Shown: positions 18,939-27,877 of the stretch, piece by piece
How positions within the stretch are numbered: the stretch's first letter is position 1
Layout: every line of letters begins with the position of its first letter
Assembly (NCBI RefSeq): GCF_020618775.1
Contig: NZ_JAESVB010000004.1
Span: forward strand, 62,001-126,000
Direction: 5' to 3'
Source: Acidisoma silvae
Lineage (GTDB): Bacteria; Pseudomonadota; Alphaproteobacteria; Acetobacterales; Acetobacteraceae
DNA: 64,000 nucleotides
Notes under the pieces: generated by a model
Database searches by the model: none
What the model saw: only the letters and a program-made list of their open reading frames with translations
What the model was told of the DNA's origin: nothing
Translations under genes and position numbers: made by a program

Positions 18939-19750
18939 GCAACAAACTGCCCGGCGCGCTGTTCGTCATCGGCCTCGGGCCGGGCGATGCGGCGCTGGTG
19001 ACGCCGGAAGTCACGGCCGCACTCGCCCGCTGCACCGATGTCTTCGGCTATTTCCCTTATGTCGCCCGCGTGCCGGAGCGGCCCGGCCTGATGCGCCACG
19101 CGTCCGACAATCGGGAGGAGATCGCCCGCGCCCAGGCGGCGCTCGCTTGCGCGGCGGCAGGCGGGCAGGTGGCCGTCGTCTCGGGCGGTGACCCCGGCGT
19201 TTTCGCCATGGCCAGCGCGGTGTTTGAGGCGATCGAGCACGGCCCGGCCGCGTGGCAGGCGCTGGATATTCAGGTTCTGCCCGGCATTTCCGCCATGCTG
19301 GCCGCTGCCGCCCGCGTCGGCGCGCCGCTGGGCCATGATTTCGCGGTCGTCTCGCTCTCTGACAATCTGAAGCCCTGGGAGCTGGTTTTGCACCGGCTGC
19401 GCGCGGCGGCCTCGGCCGGTTTCGCGCTCGCTCTCTACAATCCCATCTCCCGCGCGCGGCCCTGGCAATTGGGTGCTGCTTTGACGGCACTCCGCGACAT
19501 TCTGCCGCTAGAGACGCCCGTTATTTTCGCTTCCGCCGTCACGCGGCCGGATGAGCGGATCGAGATTCTGACGCTGGCGGAAGCGGCGGCCGAACCGGAC
19601 CGCGCCGATATGCGGACCATGGTCCTTATCGGCACGGCCGAAACGCGGCGCATCGCGCGTGGCGATGGTTTGAGCGACTGGGTCTATGCCCCGCGTTCGG
19701 CCGGGCCGCGATCGACCGGGCCGCGTTCGGCTGGGGCGCGACCGGCATGA
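18935..19750 (+). CDS. cobJ: precorrin-3B C17-methyltransferase
   Basis: 271 residues. Tetrapyrrole methylase: FVIGLGPGDAALVTPE, VVSGGDPGVFAMASAV and QVLPGISAMLAAAARVGAPL. It methylates C17 with ring contraction to precorrin-4. The last ~20 residues are a low-complexity Pro/Arg/Ser/Gly tail encoded by a 15-base triplet repeat, within a 67-base convergent overlap with cobK on the other strand. Confidence 0.94.
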   Translation: MSNKLPGALFVIGLGPGDAALVTPEVTAALARCTDVFGYFPYVARVPERPGLMRHASDNREEIARAQAALACAAAGGQVAVVSGGDPGVFAMASAVFEAIEHGPAAWQALDIQVLPGISAMLAAAARVGAPLGHDFAVVSLSDNLKPWELVLHRLRAAASAGFALALYNPISRARPWQLGAALTALRDILPLETPVIFASAVTRPDERIEILTLAEAAAEPDRADMRTMVLIGTAETRRIARGDGLSDWVYAPRSAGPRSTGPRSAGARPA

Positions 19751-20493
19751 GCGCTGATCCAGGCCAGCGCCTCGGCCGGGGTTTCAACTGTCTCGCCCGG
19801 TGGCGGCGCTTGCCGCGCGACCATGATCACGGGCAGGCCCAGCGCGCGGGCCGCCTCCAGCTTGCCATCCGCGCCGCCCGAATTTTTCGTCACAACGATC
19901 TGACTTTGCTTGATTTTCAACAGGGCGCGTTCGGCCTCGGCATCGAAGGGGCCGCGTCCGGTGACAATCTCCGCATGCGGCGGCAGCAGCGCGGGGTCGG
20001 GCGTATCGACACTGCGAATCAGATAGTCATGCTGCGGCGCCAGATCGCGGAAGGGCAGCAGATCCTGCCGGCCGATGGTGAGGAAGACGCGCTGCGCTTT
20101 GGCGCCGATGGCGCGCGCTGCCTCGGTGACGCTGGTCACCATGCGCCAGTCGTCGCCGGGTACGGGCTGCCAGCCGCTGCGCTGAAGAACCAGCCTTGGA
20201 ATTCCCGCAATCTCAGAGGCTTGTGCGGCATTGGTGGATATCTGGTTCGCGAAAGGATGGGTCGCGTCGATCAGCAGATCGACGCTTTCGGCGCGGAGAT
20301 AATCGTCCAGACCGGCCACGCCGCCGAAACCGCCGATGCGATGCGGAATGGGCGGCAGAACCGGAGAGGCGGTGCGCCCGGCGAAGGACAGGACCGGGGC
20401 AACCCATTCCTGCACCGCCAGCAGCCGGGCAAGACCGGATGCCTCGGTCGTGCCGCCCAGGATAAGAACCCGCAATGGTAAGCCGTGTGCCAT
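19684..20493 (-). CDS. cobK: precorrin-6A reductase, inverted within the operon
   Basis: 269 residues. Rossmann N terminus RVLILGGTTEASGLARLL, followed by LLIDATHPFANQISTNA and YLIRSVDTPD, fits CobK/CbiJ, the NADPH-dependent reductase that makes precorrin-6B. It is antisense to its neighbours. Its 3' end overlaps cobJ by 67 bases, and its ATG at 20493 lies 19 bases inside cobL, so there is no intergenic space for a separate promoter. The C-terminal tail is a low-complexity extension encoded by the shared repeat. Confidence 0.93.
   Translation of the reverse strand: MAHGLPLRVLILGGTTEASGLARLLAVQEWVAPVLSFAGRTASPVLPPIPHRIGGFGGVAGLDDYLRAESVDLLIDATHPFANQISTNAAQASEIAGIPRLVLQRSGWQPVPGDDWRMVTSVTEAARAIGAKAQRVFLTIGRQDLLPFRDLAPQHDYLIRSVDTPDPALLPPHAEIVTGRGPFDAEAERALLKIKQSQIVVTKNSGGADGKLEAARALGLPVIMVARQAPPPGETVETPAEALAWISAHAGRAPAERGPVDRGPAERGA
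19691..19735. repeat. three 15-base direct repeats in the cobJ/cobK overlap
   Basis: CCGCGTTCGGCCGGG, CCGCGATCGACCGGG and CCGCGTTCGGCTGGG lie end to end. They encode the tail of cobJ (PRSAG-type pentads) on one strand and that of cobK (ERGP-type pentads) on the other. Confidence 0.85.
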
Positions 20494-21686
20494 GGCTGAC
20501 GATTGTCGGCATCGGCGAGGACGGTGTCGAGGGGCTGACGGCTGCCGGCCGCGCGGCGCTGACCCAGGCGCAGATCGTGGCGGGCGGTGAGCGGCATCTC
20601 AATCTGGCGGCCTCCCTGATCGGCGAGACCGAGGCCTATACCTGGCCGAGCCCGATCACGGATGCCGTGCCGATCATCGCGTCCTGGCATCCGCGCCGGG
20701 CGGTGGTGCTGGCCTCGGGCGATCCCTTTTGCTTCGGCATGGGCTCGCTGCTCGCCAAACAAATTCCCATCGGCGAAATCCGCACCATTCCCGCGCCGTC
20801 CGCCTTCAGCCTGGCCGCCAGCCGGCTGGGCTGGGCTTTGCAGGAAGTCGCGACCATTTCCTTTTGCGGCCGGCCGCTGGAAGCCATTCGCCCATTGCTT
20901 CAGCCAAAATCCCGCATCCTGGCGCTATCGGCCGATGCCGGCACGCCTTCGGCTCTGGCCGCGCTGCTGACGCGCTGGGGTTTCGGCGATACCACCATCC
21001 GGGTGTTGGAACAGATCGGCGGACCGCAGGAGGATTCCTTCAGTTTCAAGGCGTCACGCGGTATTCATGATGCGGTGTCCGCGCTCAACCTGATGGCTTT
21101 GGACGTCGCGGGCGGTCCTGCCTTGCCGCTCAGCCCCGGTCTGGATGAGGACTGGTTCGAGACGGACGGGCAGATCACCAAGCGGGAAGTGCGGGCGCTG
21201 ACCATCGCTTCGCTCGCCCCCCGGCGCGGCGAATTGCTATGGGATATCGGCGCAGGTTCGGGCTCCATCGGCATCGAATGGATGCTGCGCCACCCCGCCA
21301 ATCGCAGCATCGCCATCGAGGCGCGGGCCGATCGTGCCGCGCGCATCACCCGCAATGCCCAAAACCTGGGGGTGCCTGCTTTGATCGTGCGGCAGGGGCA
21401 AGCGCCGGACGCGCTGGACGGCTTTCCGGTGCCGGATGCGGTCTTCATCGGCGGTGGCGCCGCAAATCCCGCAATAACAGAACTTTGCTGGTCGGCTTTG
21501 AAATCCGGCGGCCGGCTTGTCGTCAATGCCGTGACGCTGGAGACCGAGCGCGCGGTGCTGGATCTGCACGCGCGCTGGGGCGGCCGGCTGACGCGCATCG
21601 GCATCGAGCGGCTGGAACCTTTGGGGACGATGCAGGGCTTCGCGCCGGCACGGACCGTACTGCAATATCGGGCGGTAAAACCATGA
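20475..21686 (+). CDS. cobL: precorrin-6Y C5,15-methyltransferase (decarboxylating)
   Basis: 403 residues, the two-domain CobL. The N-terminal CobE-type tetrapyrrole methylase ([27 protein letters not shown]) is fused to a C-terminal CbiT-type Rossmann methyltransferase ([18 protein letters not shown]). It methylates C5 and C15 and decarboxylates the C12 acetate, giving precorrin-8X. A GTG at 20487 is an alternative start. The 5' end overlaps the divergent cobK start by 19 bases. ATGA overlap with cobE. Confidence 0.95.
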   Translation: MVSRVPWLTIVGIGEDGVEGLTAAGRAALTQAQIVAGGERHLNLAASLIGETEAYTWPSPITDAVPIIASWHPRRAVVLASGDPFCFGMGSLLAKQIPIGEIRTIPAPSAFSLAASRLGWALQEVATISFCGRPLEAIRPLLQPKSRILALSADAGTPSALAALLTRWGFGDTTIRVLEQIGGPQEDSFSFKASRGIHDAVSALNLMALDVAGGPALPLSPGLDEDWFETDGQITKREVRALTIASLAPRRGELLWDIGAGSGSIGIEWMLRHPANRSIAIEARADRAARITRNAQNLGVPALIVRQGQAPDALDGFPVPDAVFIGGGAANPAITELCWSALKSGGRLVVNAVTLETERAVLDLHARWGGRLTRIGIERLEPLGTMQGFAPARTVLQYRAVKP

Positions 21687-22057
21687 TTGTTGCGGGCATT
21701 GGCTGCCGCACCGGCATTTCCGCCGAAGCTATCATCCAGTTGCTGGAGGATGCCGCCGAACTGGGTTTCGAGAGGCCGGATCTGCTGGCTGTGCCGGAAT
21801 TCCGCAATGCCGAGGCCGGCATTCTGGAAGCCGCCGAAACCCTGGGCCTGACCATCCTCTGGATCGCCAAATCGGACCTCAAGGGGGAGCAGGGGCGCTG
21901 CCTGACACGATCCCGCCGGGCCGAGGCCGAGGTCGGGCTTGCCTCCGTCGCCGAGGCGGCGGCGCTGGCCGCGACCGGCCCGTCCGGCCGGCTGGTTCTG
22001 CCGCGCATTTCGGCTGGCGGCGTCACCTGCGCGCTGGCGGAAGGGCGCGTGCATTGA
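21683..22057 (+). CDS. cobE: CobE / CbiG C-terminal-domain protein
   Basis: 124 residues. Opens with [18 protein letters not shown], the signature of the CobE/CbiG_C family. In anaerobic pathways the same fold is the C-terminal half of CbiG. In aerobic organisms CobE is required for cobalamin synthesis, but its step is not settled. Coupled at both ends: ATGA with cobL and TTGA with cobM. Confidence 0.92.
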   Translation: MIVAGIGCRTGISAEAIIQLLEDAAELGFERPDLLAVPEFRNAEAGILEAAETLGLTILWIAKSDLKGEQGRCLTRSRRAEAEVGLASVAEAAALAATGPSGRLVLPRISAGGVTCALAEGRVH

Positions 22058-22815
22058 CGGTCTATTTCATCGGTGCCGGACCGGGCGCAGCGGACCTGCT
22101 GACGCTGCGCGGGCGGGATATCCTGGCCCGCTGCCCGGTCTGCCTCTATGCCGGGTCCATCGTGCCGCGTGACATGCTGGTCCATTGCCCGGATGGGGCA
22201 AGGCTGATCGATACCGCGCCGATGAACCTGGATCAGATTACGGCCGAATATGCGGCGGCCAATGCTGCCGGGCAGGACGTCGCGCGGCTGCATTCCGGTG
22301 ATCTGTCCCTCTACAGTGCCGTCGCCGAGCAGACCCGGCGGCTGGATGGCTTAGGCATCCCCTGGGTGATGGTGCCGGGCGTGCCGGCCTTCGCTGCCGC
22401 GGCCGCCGCCTTGGGGCGAGAACTGACGGTGCCGGGTCTGGCGCAAAGCCTGGTTCTGACCCGCATGGACGGCCGTGCCAGCCCCATGCCGCCGGGTGAA
22501 AAACTAGCGGCCTTCGCGGCGACGGGGGCGACCCTCGCCATTCATCTGGCGATCCATCGGCTGGGTGAGATCGTGGAGACGCTGACGCCCCATTACGGCG
22601 CGGATTGCCCGGCCGCCATCGTCGCCCGCGCCACCTGGCCGGATGAGCGTGTCATGCGCGGCAGCTTGGCGACGCTGGTCGCGTTGCATGAGGCTGATCC
22701 GGTGGCGCGCACGGCGCTGGTGCTGGTCGGGCCGGCGATAGACCCGGCCGGCTTCCGCGAAAGCGCGCTCTACAACCTCGATTACGTCCGCCGCTTTCGC
22801 GGTCAGGACAACTGA
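22054..22815 (+). CDS. cobM: precorrin-4 C11-methyltransferase
   Basis: 253 residues from a TTG that overlaps the cobE stop. Tetrapyrrole methylase with [48 protein letters not shown] and [17 protein letters not shown]. It makes precorrin-5. The last 13 bases overlap the 3' end of the inverted cbiD. Confidence 0.94.
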   Translation: MTVYFIGAGPGAADLLTLRGRDILARCPVCLYAGSIVPRDMLVHCPDGARLIDTAPMNLDQITAEYAAANAAGQDVARLHSGDLSLYSAVAEQTRRLDGLGIPWVMVPGVPAFAAAAAALGRELTVPGLAQSLVLTRMDGRASPMPPGEKLAAFAATGATLAIHLAIHRLGEIVETLTPHYGADCPAAIVARATWPDERVMRGSLATLVALHEADPVARTALVLVGPAIDPAGFRESALYNLDYVRRFRGQDN

Positions 22816-23882
22816 CCGTGCCGCGCCATCACTTGGCCGGTGCGGTCGAAGATCACGATATCCAGGGCAATGGGCGCGTCGCCCAGCACATCCTGCGCGA
22901 CCGCATGGGCGCGGGCGGCGATAGCGGCGGCAAGCGGCAGGTTTGTCGCAAGTTCAAAGGCATGGAGCGTCGTATTCGCGTTCGCGATGGCCTCCGTCAG
23001 CGCAGCATCCGCACCAATGCCGCGCGCAATGGCGGCCAGTTCAGTGGCATCCACCGCGCCGCGCTTGGAATGCAGGTCCAGCCGCCCTTGCGCCAGTTTG
23101 GTCATCTTGGCCGGGCCGCCGGCGATGGTGACGCGCGGCACGGGATGGCGCTTCAGATATTTCAGCGTTCCGCCGGCGAAATCGCCCATATCGATCAGCG
23201 CCTGTTCGGGCAGGCCGTACAGCGCCTGCACGGCTTCCTCCGACGTGCGGCCGGTCGCCGCCGCGACATGGGAGAGATTCAGCGCGCGCGCTACATCGAC
23301 GCCGCGATGAATGCTGTCGATCCAGGCCGAGCAGGAAAACGGAATCACAATTCCCGTCGTGCCGAGGATGGACAGGCCGCCGCGAATGCCCAGTCGCGGA
23401 TTGAGGGTTTTTTCCGCGAGCCTTTCGCCGTCATCGACGCCGATGTCCACCACCCAGTCGCAGCCGACACCGGCTTCGGTCGAAACGGCTTCAAGCGCTT
23501 CCGTCATCATGCGGCGCGGCACCGGGTTAATGGCGGGCTCGCCCGGCGGAATAGGCAGGCCGGGCAGGGTCACCTGACCGACGCCGGGGCCGGCCCGGAA
23601 CAGAATGCCGCTGCCCGTATCGCCCCGGGAAACCGTCGCGCGGATCAGAGCGCCATGCGTCACATCAGGGTCGTCGCCAGCGTCCTTGACGACAGCGGCC
23701 ATGGCGGCGTTTGGAAGCAGCCTGGTCTCGGCCAGGGCGAAAGCGGCCTCCTGGCCGCCGGGCAGCCGGATGGTGCAGGGGTCGGGGAATTGGCCGGTCA
23801 GCAGGGCCATTGCCGCCGCGCGCGTGCCGGCGGTGGCGCAAGCGCCGGTCGTCCAGCCGCGACGGAGAGAGGGCGTATCCAC
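22803..23882 (-). CDS. cbiD: CbiD-type (cobalt-)precorrin-5B C1-methyltransferase
   Basis: 359 residues from a GTG at 23882, which puts the family's opening motif [18 protein letters not shown] right at the N terminus. The frame is open to another GTG at 23918. Later motifs are [16 protein letters not shown] and [13 protein letters not shown]. CbiD is the C1 methylase first described in the anaerobic route. In aerobic organisms lacking cobF it is the likely substitute at the precorrin-5 to 6A step, and no cobF is present here. Inverted: it overlaps cobM by 13 bases at the 3' end and is divergent from cobA. Confidence 0.93.
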   Translation of the reverse strand: MDTPSLRRGWTTGACATAGTRAAAMALLTGQFPDPCTIRLPGGQEAAFALAETRLLPNAAMAAVVKDAGDDPDVTHGALIRATVSRGDTGSGILFRAGPGVGQVTLPGLPIPPGEPAINPVPRRMMTEALEAVSTEAGVGCDWVVDIGVDDGERLAEKTLNPRLGIRGGLSILGTTGIVIPFSCSAWIDSIHRGVDVARALNLSHVAAATGRTSEEAVQALYGLPEQALIDMGDFAGGTLKYLKRHPVPRVTIAGGPAKMTKLAQGRLDLHSKRGAVDATELAAIARGIGADAALTEAIANANTTLHAFELATNLPLAAAIAARAHAVAQDVLGDAPIALDIVIFDRTGQVMARHGQLS

Positions 23883-23901
23883 ACGCCGGAACCTATAGGG
23901 G

Positions 23902-23920
23902 CCGTGACGGCAAGTCACGG
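23902..23920. repeat. inverted repeat between cbiD and cobA starts
   Basis: CCGTGAC and GTCACGG are perfect 7-base arms around GGCAA, in the 50-base space between the two divergent starts. It could be an operator or a hairpin in the cobA leader; it ends 12 bases before the cobA ATG. Confidence 0.4.
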
Positions 23921-23932
23921 TGGAGAATGGGA

Positions 23933-24751
23933 ATGACGGTCGAGACGGCGCTGTCGCGCCTCATGGCACAGGGGCCGAGGCTGGAACCGGGCCATGTCTG
24001 GCTGGCGGGCGCTGGCCCGGGGGATGTCGGGCATTTGACGCTGCACGCGGTCTCGGCGCTGGCCCAGGCCGATGTCGTGCTGACGGATGCGCTGGTCGGG
24101 CCGGATATCCTGTCTTTGCTCAAGCCCGATGCCGAACTGATCTATGCCGGCAAGCGCTGCGGCCGGCCCTCCGCCGAACAGGCGGGCATTTCCGCGCAAC
24201 TGGTAGCGCAGGCCCAGCGCGGCCGGCGCGTGCTGCGGCTGAAGGGGGGCGATCCCTTCGTCTTCGGCCGGGGCGGCGAGGAGGTTCTGGCGCTGGTCGA
24301 GGCAGGCATTCCCTTCCGCGTCATTCCCGGCCTGACGGCGGGCGTGGCGGGTCTGGCGGCGGCCTTCATCCCGGCGACCATGCGCGGCATCAATCAGGCC
24401 ATCATCTTCGCGACCGGCCATGGCGCGGAAAGCCAGCACGCGACGCTGAACTGGGAAGTGATGGCCAGCCTCGGCCAGCCCATCGTGCTCTATATGGGCG
24501 CAAAGCGCATCGGCACCATCGCCCGCCGCCTGATGGCCGGCGGCATGGGCGCGGATATGCCGGCCGCGCTGATTATCGGGGCCACCACGCCCGATATGGC
24601 CGTGACCGTCACCGACCTCGACCACATCGCCGAGACGGTGGGCGACGCGGATGAGGAAGCGCCCATGCTGATCGTCATCGGCCGCATCGTCGCCATGCGC
24701 GCGAAGATTATGGACCTCGTCGCGGCGGTGGAGCCGGAACTCTGCCGCTGA
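23933..24751 (+). CDS. cobA: uroporphyrinogen-III C-methyltransferase (SUMT)
   Basis: 272 residues. Family motifs: VWLAGAGPGDVGHLTLHA, YAGKRCGRPS, RLKGGDPFVFGRGGEE and RVIPGLTAGVAGLAAA. It converts uroporphyrinogen III to precorrin-2, the committed step towards corrins. The start at 23933 has GGAGA 6 bases upstream; an ATG two codons earlier is too close to it. Longer open frames upstream are antisense to cbiD. TGATG overlap with cobB. Confidence 0.95.
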   Translation: MTVETALSRLMAQGPRLEPGHVWLAGAGPGDVGHLTLHAVSALAQADVVLTDALVGPDILSLLKPDAELIYAGKRCGRPSAEQAGISAQLVAQAQRGRRVLRLKGGDPFVFGRGGEEVLALVEAGIPFRVIPGLTAGVAGLAAAFIPATMRGINQAIIFATGHGAESQHATLNWEVMASLGQPIVLYMGAKRIGTIARRLMAGGMGADMPAALIIGATTPDMAVTVTDLDHIAETVGDADEEAPMLIVIGRIVAMRAKIMDLVAAVEPELCR

Positions 24752-26070
24752 TGGCAAAGGGTCTCATCCTTGCCGCGCCACGCTCGGGCTCCGGCAAAAC
24801 CACAGTCACGCTGGGTCTGGCCGCCGCGTTGAAGGCCAGGGGGCTGGTGGTCGCGGTCGCCAAATCCGGCCCGGATTATATCGACCCGGCCTTTCATGCC
24901 GCCGCCACCGGGCGGCCGGTCCTGAACCTGGACAGTTGGGCCATGCCGGCTGGGCTGCTGGACGGGCTGCTGGCCGAGGCGGTCAATGGCGCCGATATTC
25001 TGATCATCGAAGCGTCGATGGGCCTGTTTGATGGTGCCGATGTGGGCAACGCGCCGGCCGGCGCTTCGGGCCGCGCCGCCGATCTTGCCGCGCGCTACAG
25101 CCTGCCGGTGGTGCTGGTGACCGATGTGTCGGGCCAGAGCCAGACGGCGGCAGCGGTCGCGCGCGGCTTCATGGGCTTCGAGCCGGGGGTCGACATCGCC
25201 GGCATCATCCTCAACCGCTGCGGCAGCCCCAAGCATGAGGCCGGCATCCGCCCGGCCATGGCGGCCATCGGCCTGCCGGTCCTCGGCAGCCTGCCGCGCG
25301 ACGCGAAGCTGACGCTGCCAGAGCGGCATTTGGGTCTGGTGCAGGCGCAGGAGACGGGAGACCTCGCGGCCCGTATCGATGCGCTGGCGACGCTTGCGGA
25401 AACGCGCTTCGATCTGGACGCCATCATCGGGCTGGCGAGGCCCATTCCGGCCGTGATCAGCGACATGCCGGCCATCCGCCCACCGGGACAGCGCATCGCG
25501 GTCGCCAAAGATGCCGCCTTCACCTTCGTCTATCCCCATCTTCTGGCCGGCTGGCGCGCGCAAGGCGCCGACATCTCGTTCTTTTCGCCGCTCGCGGATG
25601 AAGCGCCGGATGAGCGCGCAAGCGCCTGCTGGCTGCCCGGCGGCTATCCGGAACTGCACGGGGCCGCGCTGGCCGCCGCCACGCGCTTCAAGACCGGCCT
25701 TCGCGCTTTCGCCCAAACCAGACCTGTCCATGGCGAATGCGGCGGTTACATGGTTTTGGGCGCAACGGTGACGGACGCCGCTGGACAAACTCACGAAATG
25801 GTGAGACTGCTCAACCACGCGACGAGTTTTGCAGTGCGAAAAATGCACCTGGGCTATCGCCGCGCCAGGCTGCTGTCTGACAATCCGCTCGGGCCGCAAG
25901 GCATGCGTCTGCGCGGCCATGAATTCCACTACGCCACCGTCTCCGACCCAGGAGACGACTCACCTTTTGTCGAACTTGCGGACGCGAAGGGCTCGGCCCT
26001 AGGTGCTGCCGGCAGTTGCCGGGGCCAGGTCACGGGCAGCTTCTTTCACCTCATCGCACCGGAGGAGTGA
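24751..26070 (+). CDS. cobB: hydrogenobyrinic acid a,c-diamide synthase
   Basis: 439 residues. N-terminal dethiobiotin-synthetase-like P-loop domain (LAAPRSGSGKTTVTLG, SGPDYIDPAFHAAATG) joined to a C-terminal class I glutamine amidotransferase domain whose nucleophile Cys lies in PVHGECGGYMVLG. It amidates carboxylates a and c using Gln and ATP before cobalt insertion. Overlaps cobA by one base. Confidence 0.95.
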   Translation: MAKGLILAAPRSGSGKTTVTLGLAAALKARGLVVAVAKSGPDYIDPAFHAAATGRPVLNLDSWAMPAGLLDGLLAEAVNGADILIIEASMGLFDGADVGNAPAGASGRAADLAARYSLPVVLVTDVSGQSQTAAAVARGFMGFEPGVDIAGIILNRCGSPKHEAGIRPAMAAIGLPVLGSLPRDAKLTLPERHLGLVQAQETGDLAARIDALATLAETRFDLDAIIGLARPIPAVISDMPAIRPPGQRIAVAKDAAFTFVYPHLLAGWRAQGADISFFSPLADEAPDERASACWLPGGYPELHGAALAAATRFKTGLRAFAQTRPVHGECGGYMVLGATVTDAAGQTHEMVRLLNHATSFAVRKMHLGYRRARLLSDNPLGPQGMRLRGHEFHYATVSDPGDDSPFVELADAKGSALGAAGSCRGQVTGSFFHLIAPEE

Positions 26071-26075
26071 TTGGT

Positions 26076-27089
26076 ATGATGGCCAATACCGCAGATTTTC
26101 TTCAGGATCTGGTGCGCAAACTGCCTGGCGCCGATGTGGCCGCAGCCGCAGCCGTGATGCAGCGCCAAGCCATTCTCACCAAACCGCCGGGTAGCCTCGG
26201 CGTGCTGGAAGAGGCGGTTTCCTGGCTGGCCGCCTGGCAGCGGCGGGACATGCCGCGCCTGGATCAGGTCGATGTCGTTGTCTTCGCCGGCAATCACGGC
26301 GTCACCGCGCAGGGCATCTCGCCCTATCCGTCTTCGGTGACCGAACAGATGGTGGCCAATTTCGAGGCCGGCGGCGCGGCCATCAATCAGATCGCCAAAG
26401 CCAATGGCGCGGCCTTTTCCGTGGTGCCGCTGATGCTGGATCGGCCGACCGCCGATTTCACGGTCGAGCCCGCCATGACGCCGCTGGAATTCCGCCGCGC
26501 GCTGGCCGTCGGCTATGACGCTGTGGTGCCGGGCACCGATCTGCTCTGCCTGGGCGAAATGGGCATCGGCAATACCACGGCCGCCGCCGCCATCTCGGCG
26601 GCCCTCTTCGGCGGTCCGGCTGCGCGCTGGGCCGGACGCGGCACCGGGCTGGATGCCGATGGGGTTAGCCACAAGGCCGCCGTCGTCGACCGCGCGCTGG
26701 CGCTGCATGGCGAGGCGCTGAATGACCCATGGGAAGTCGCCCGCCGCCTGGGCGGACGGGAGACCGCCGCCATTCTCGGCGCCGTGCTGGCTGCCCGCCG
26801 CCACAGCATTCCGGTGCTGCTGGACGGTTTCGTCTGTTCCGCCGCAGCCGCCCCTTTGTCGAAACTGCTGCCCGATGGGCTGGACCATTGCATGATCGGC
26901 CATGTCTCGGCCGAGGCCGGGCATCGCCATCTGGTGCAGGAACTGCACCGCCCGGCGCTGCTGAATCTCGACATGCGGCTGGGCGAGGGGTCAGGCGCCG
27001 CACTCGCCGTCTCCATCGTCCGGGCCGCCGTCGCCTGCCATACCGGTATGGCGACCTTCACCCAGGCCGGCGTCACGAATCGCGATTGA
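26076..27089 (+). CDS. cobT: nicotinate-nucleotide--dimethylbenzimidazole phosphoribosyltransferase
   Basis: 337 residues from the ATG preceded by GGAGGAG at 8 bases. Motifs: TKPPGSLGVLEEAVSWLAAWQ, VFAGNHGVTAQGISPYP, GEMGIGNTTAAAAI and VLLDGFVCSAAAAPL, plus the catalytic Glu region near the C terminus (DMRLGEGSGAALAV). It activates the lower ligand base to alpha-ribazole phosphate. It is called cobU in the Pseudomonas scheme and is not the chelatase subunit CobT. Confidence 0.95.
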   Translation: MMANTADFLQDLVRKLPGADVAAAAAVMQRQAILTKPPGSLGVLEEAVSWLAAWQRRDMPRLDQVDVVVFAGNHGVTAQGISPYPSSVTEQMVANFEAGGAAINQIAKANGAAFSVVPLMLDRPTADFTVEPAMTPLEFRRALAVGYDAVVPGTDLLCLGEMGIGNTTAAAAISAALFGGPAARWAGRGTGLDADGVSHKAAVVDRALALHGEALNDPWEVARRLGGRETAAILGAVLAARRHSIPVLLDGFVCSAAAAPLSKLLPDGLDHCMIGHVSAEAGHRHLVQELHRPALLNLDMRLGEGSGAALAVSIVRAAVACHTGMATFTQAGVTNRD

Positions 27090-27104
27090 GTGGAGCGCCG
27101 CGCC

Positions 27105-27857
27105 ATGGCGATCCTGGGTGATCTGGTCTCGGCCTTCGGGCTGCTGACGCGCCTGCCGCTGCCGAAGGCCCGCAGCGTCAGCTCCATGGCGGCGGGCGTC
27201 TGGGCCTGGCCGCTGGCCGGGCTGGTCGTCGGGCTGATCGGCGCGGCCGTTTATGGCCTGACCTGGCACTGGCATCTGTCGCCCTTTCTGGCCGGCTTGC
27301 TCTCTGTCCTGGCCATGGTGATCGCCACGGGCGGCTTTCATGAGGATGGGCTGGCCGATACGGCGGACGGTATCGGCGGCGGTGCCACAGCCGAACGGCG
27401 GCTGGCGATCATGAAGGACAGCCGCATCGGCAGTTTCGGCGGTCTGGCGCTGATCGCCTCTGTCGGTCTGCGGGTGGGGGCCTTGGCGCAGATCGCGGAG
27501 CCGCATCTGGTTGTGCCGGCGCTGCTGGCGGCGGCCATGGCCGGCCGCGCTGCCATGGCCGGCGTGGTGCTGCTCTCGACCCCGGCGCGGCCCGGCGGGC
27601 TGGCGGCGGCGCTGGGGGATTTGGACCGCACGCGCGTCTATGCCGGCTGGGCCATTGCCCTGCTGCTCAGCCTGACCGCCCTGCACGGTCATCACCTGCT
27701 GCCGGTCGTCGTCATGACCGTCATCGCTGTTCTGGCCATGGCCGCACTCGGCCGCCGTACCCTCGGCGGCTATACCGGCGATACGCTGGGTGCGACCGAG
27801 CAGCTGACGGAATGCGCGGTCCTGCTGGCGCTGGCGGCGATATCAGCCCCCGTTTGA
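27105..27857 (+). CDS. cobV: adenosylcobinamide-GDP ribazoletransferase (cobalamin synthase)
   Basis: 250 residues from the ATG at 27105, with GGAG 9 bases upstream. The GTG directly after the cobT stop (27090) is an alternative. Integral membrane protein with several hydrophobic helices; family motif GGFHEDGLADTADGIGGG, then RRLAIMKDSRIGSFGGLAL. It joins alpha-ribazole to AdoCbi-GDP at the inner membrane. Called cobS in the Salmonella scheme. Last gene of the operon; converges on the LysR gene 20 bases away. Confidence 0.95.
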   Translation: MAILGDLVSAFGLLTRLPLPKARSVSSMAAGVWAWPLAGLVVGLIGAAVYGLTWHWHLSPFLAGLLSVLAMVIATGGFHEDGLADTADGIGGGATAERRLAIMKDSRIGSFGGLALIASVGLRVGALAQIAEPHLVVPALLAAAMAGRAAMAGVVLLSTPARPGGLAAALGDLDRTRVYAGWAIALLLSLTALHGHHLLPVVVMTVIAVLAMAALGRRTLGGYTGDTLGATEQLTECAVLLALAAISAPV

Positions 27858-27877
27858 TCGAAAAGCTGGCGCTGACC

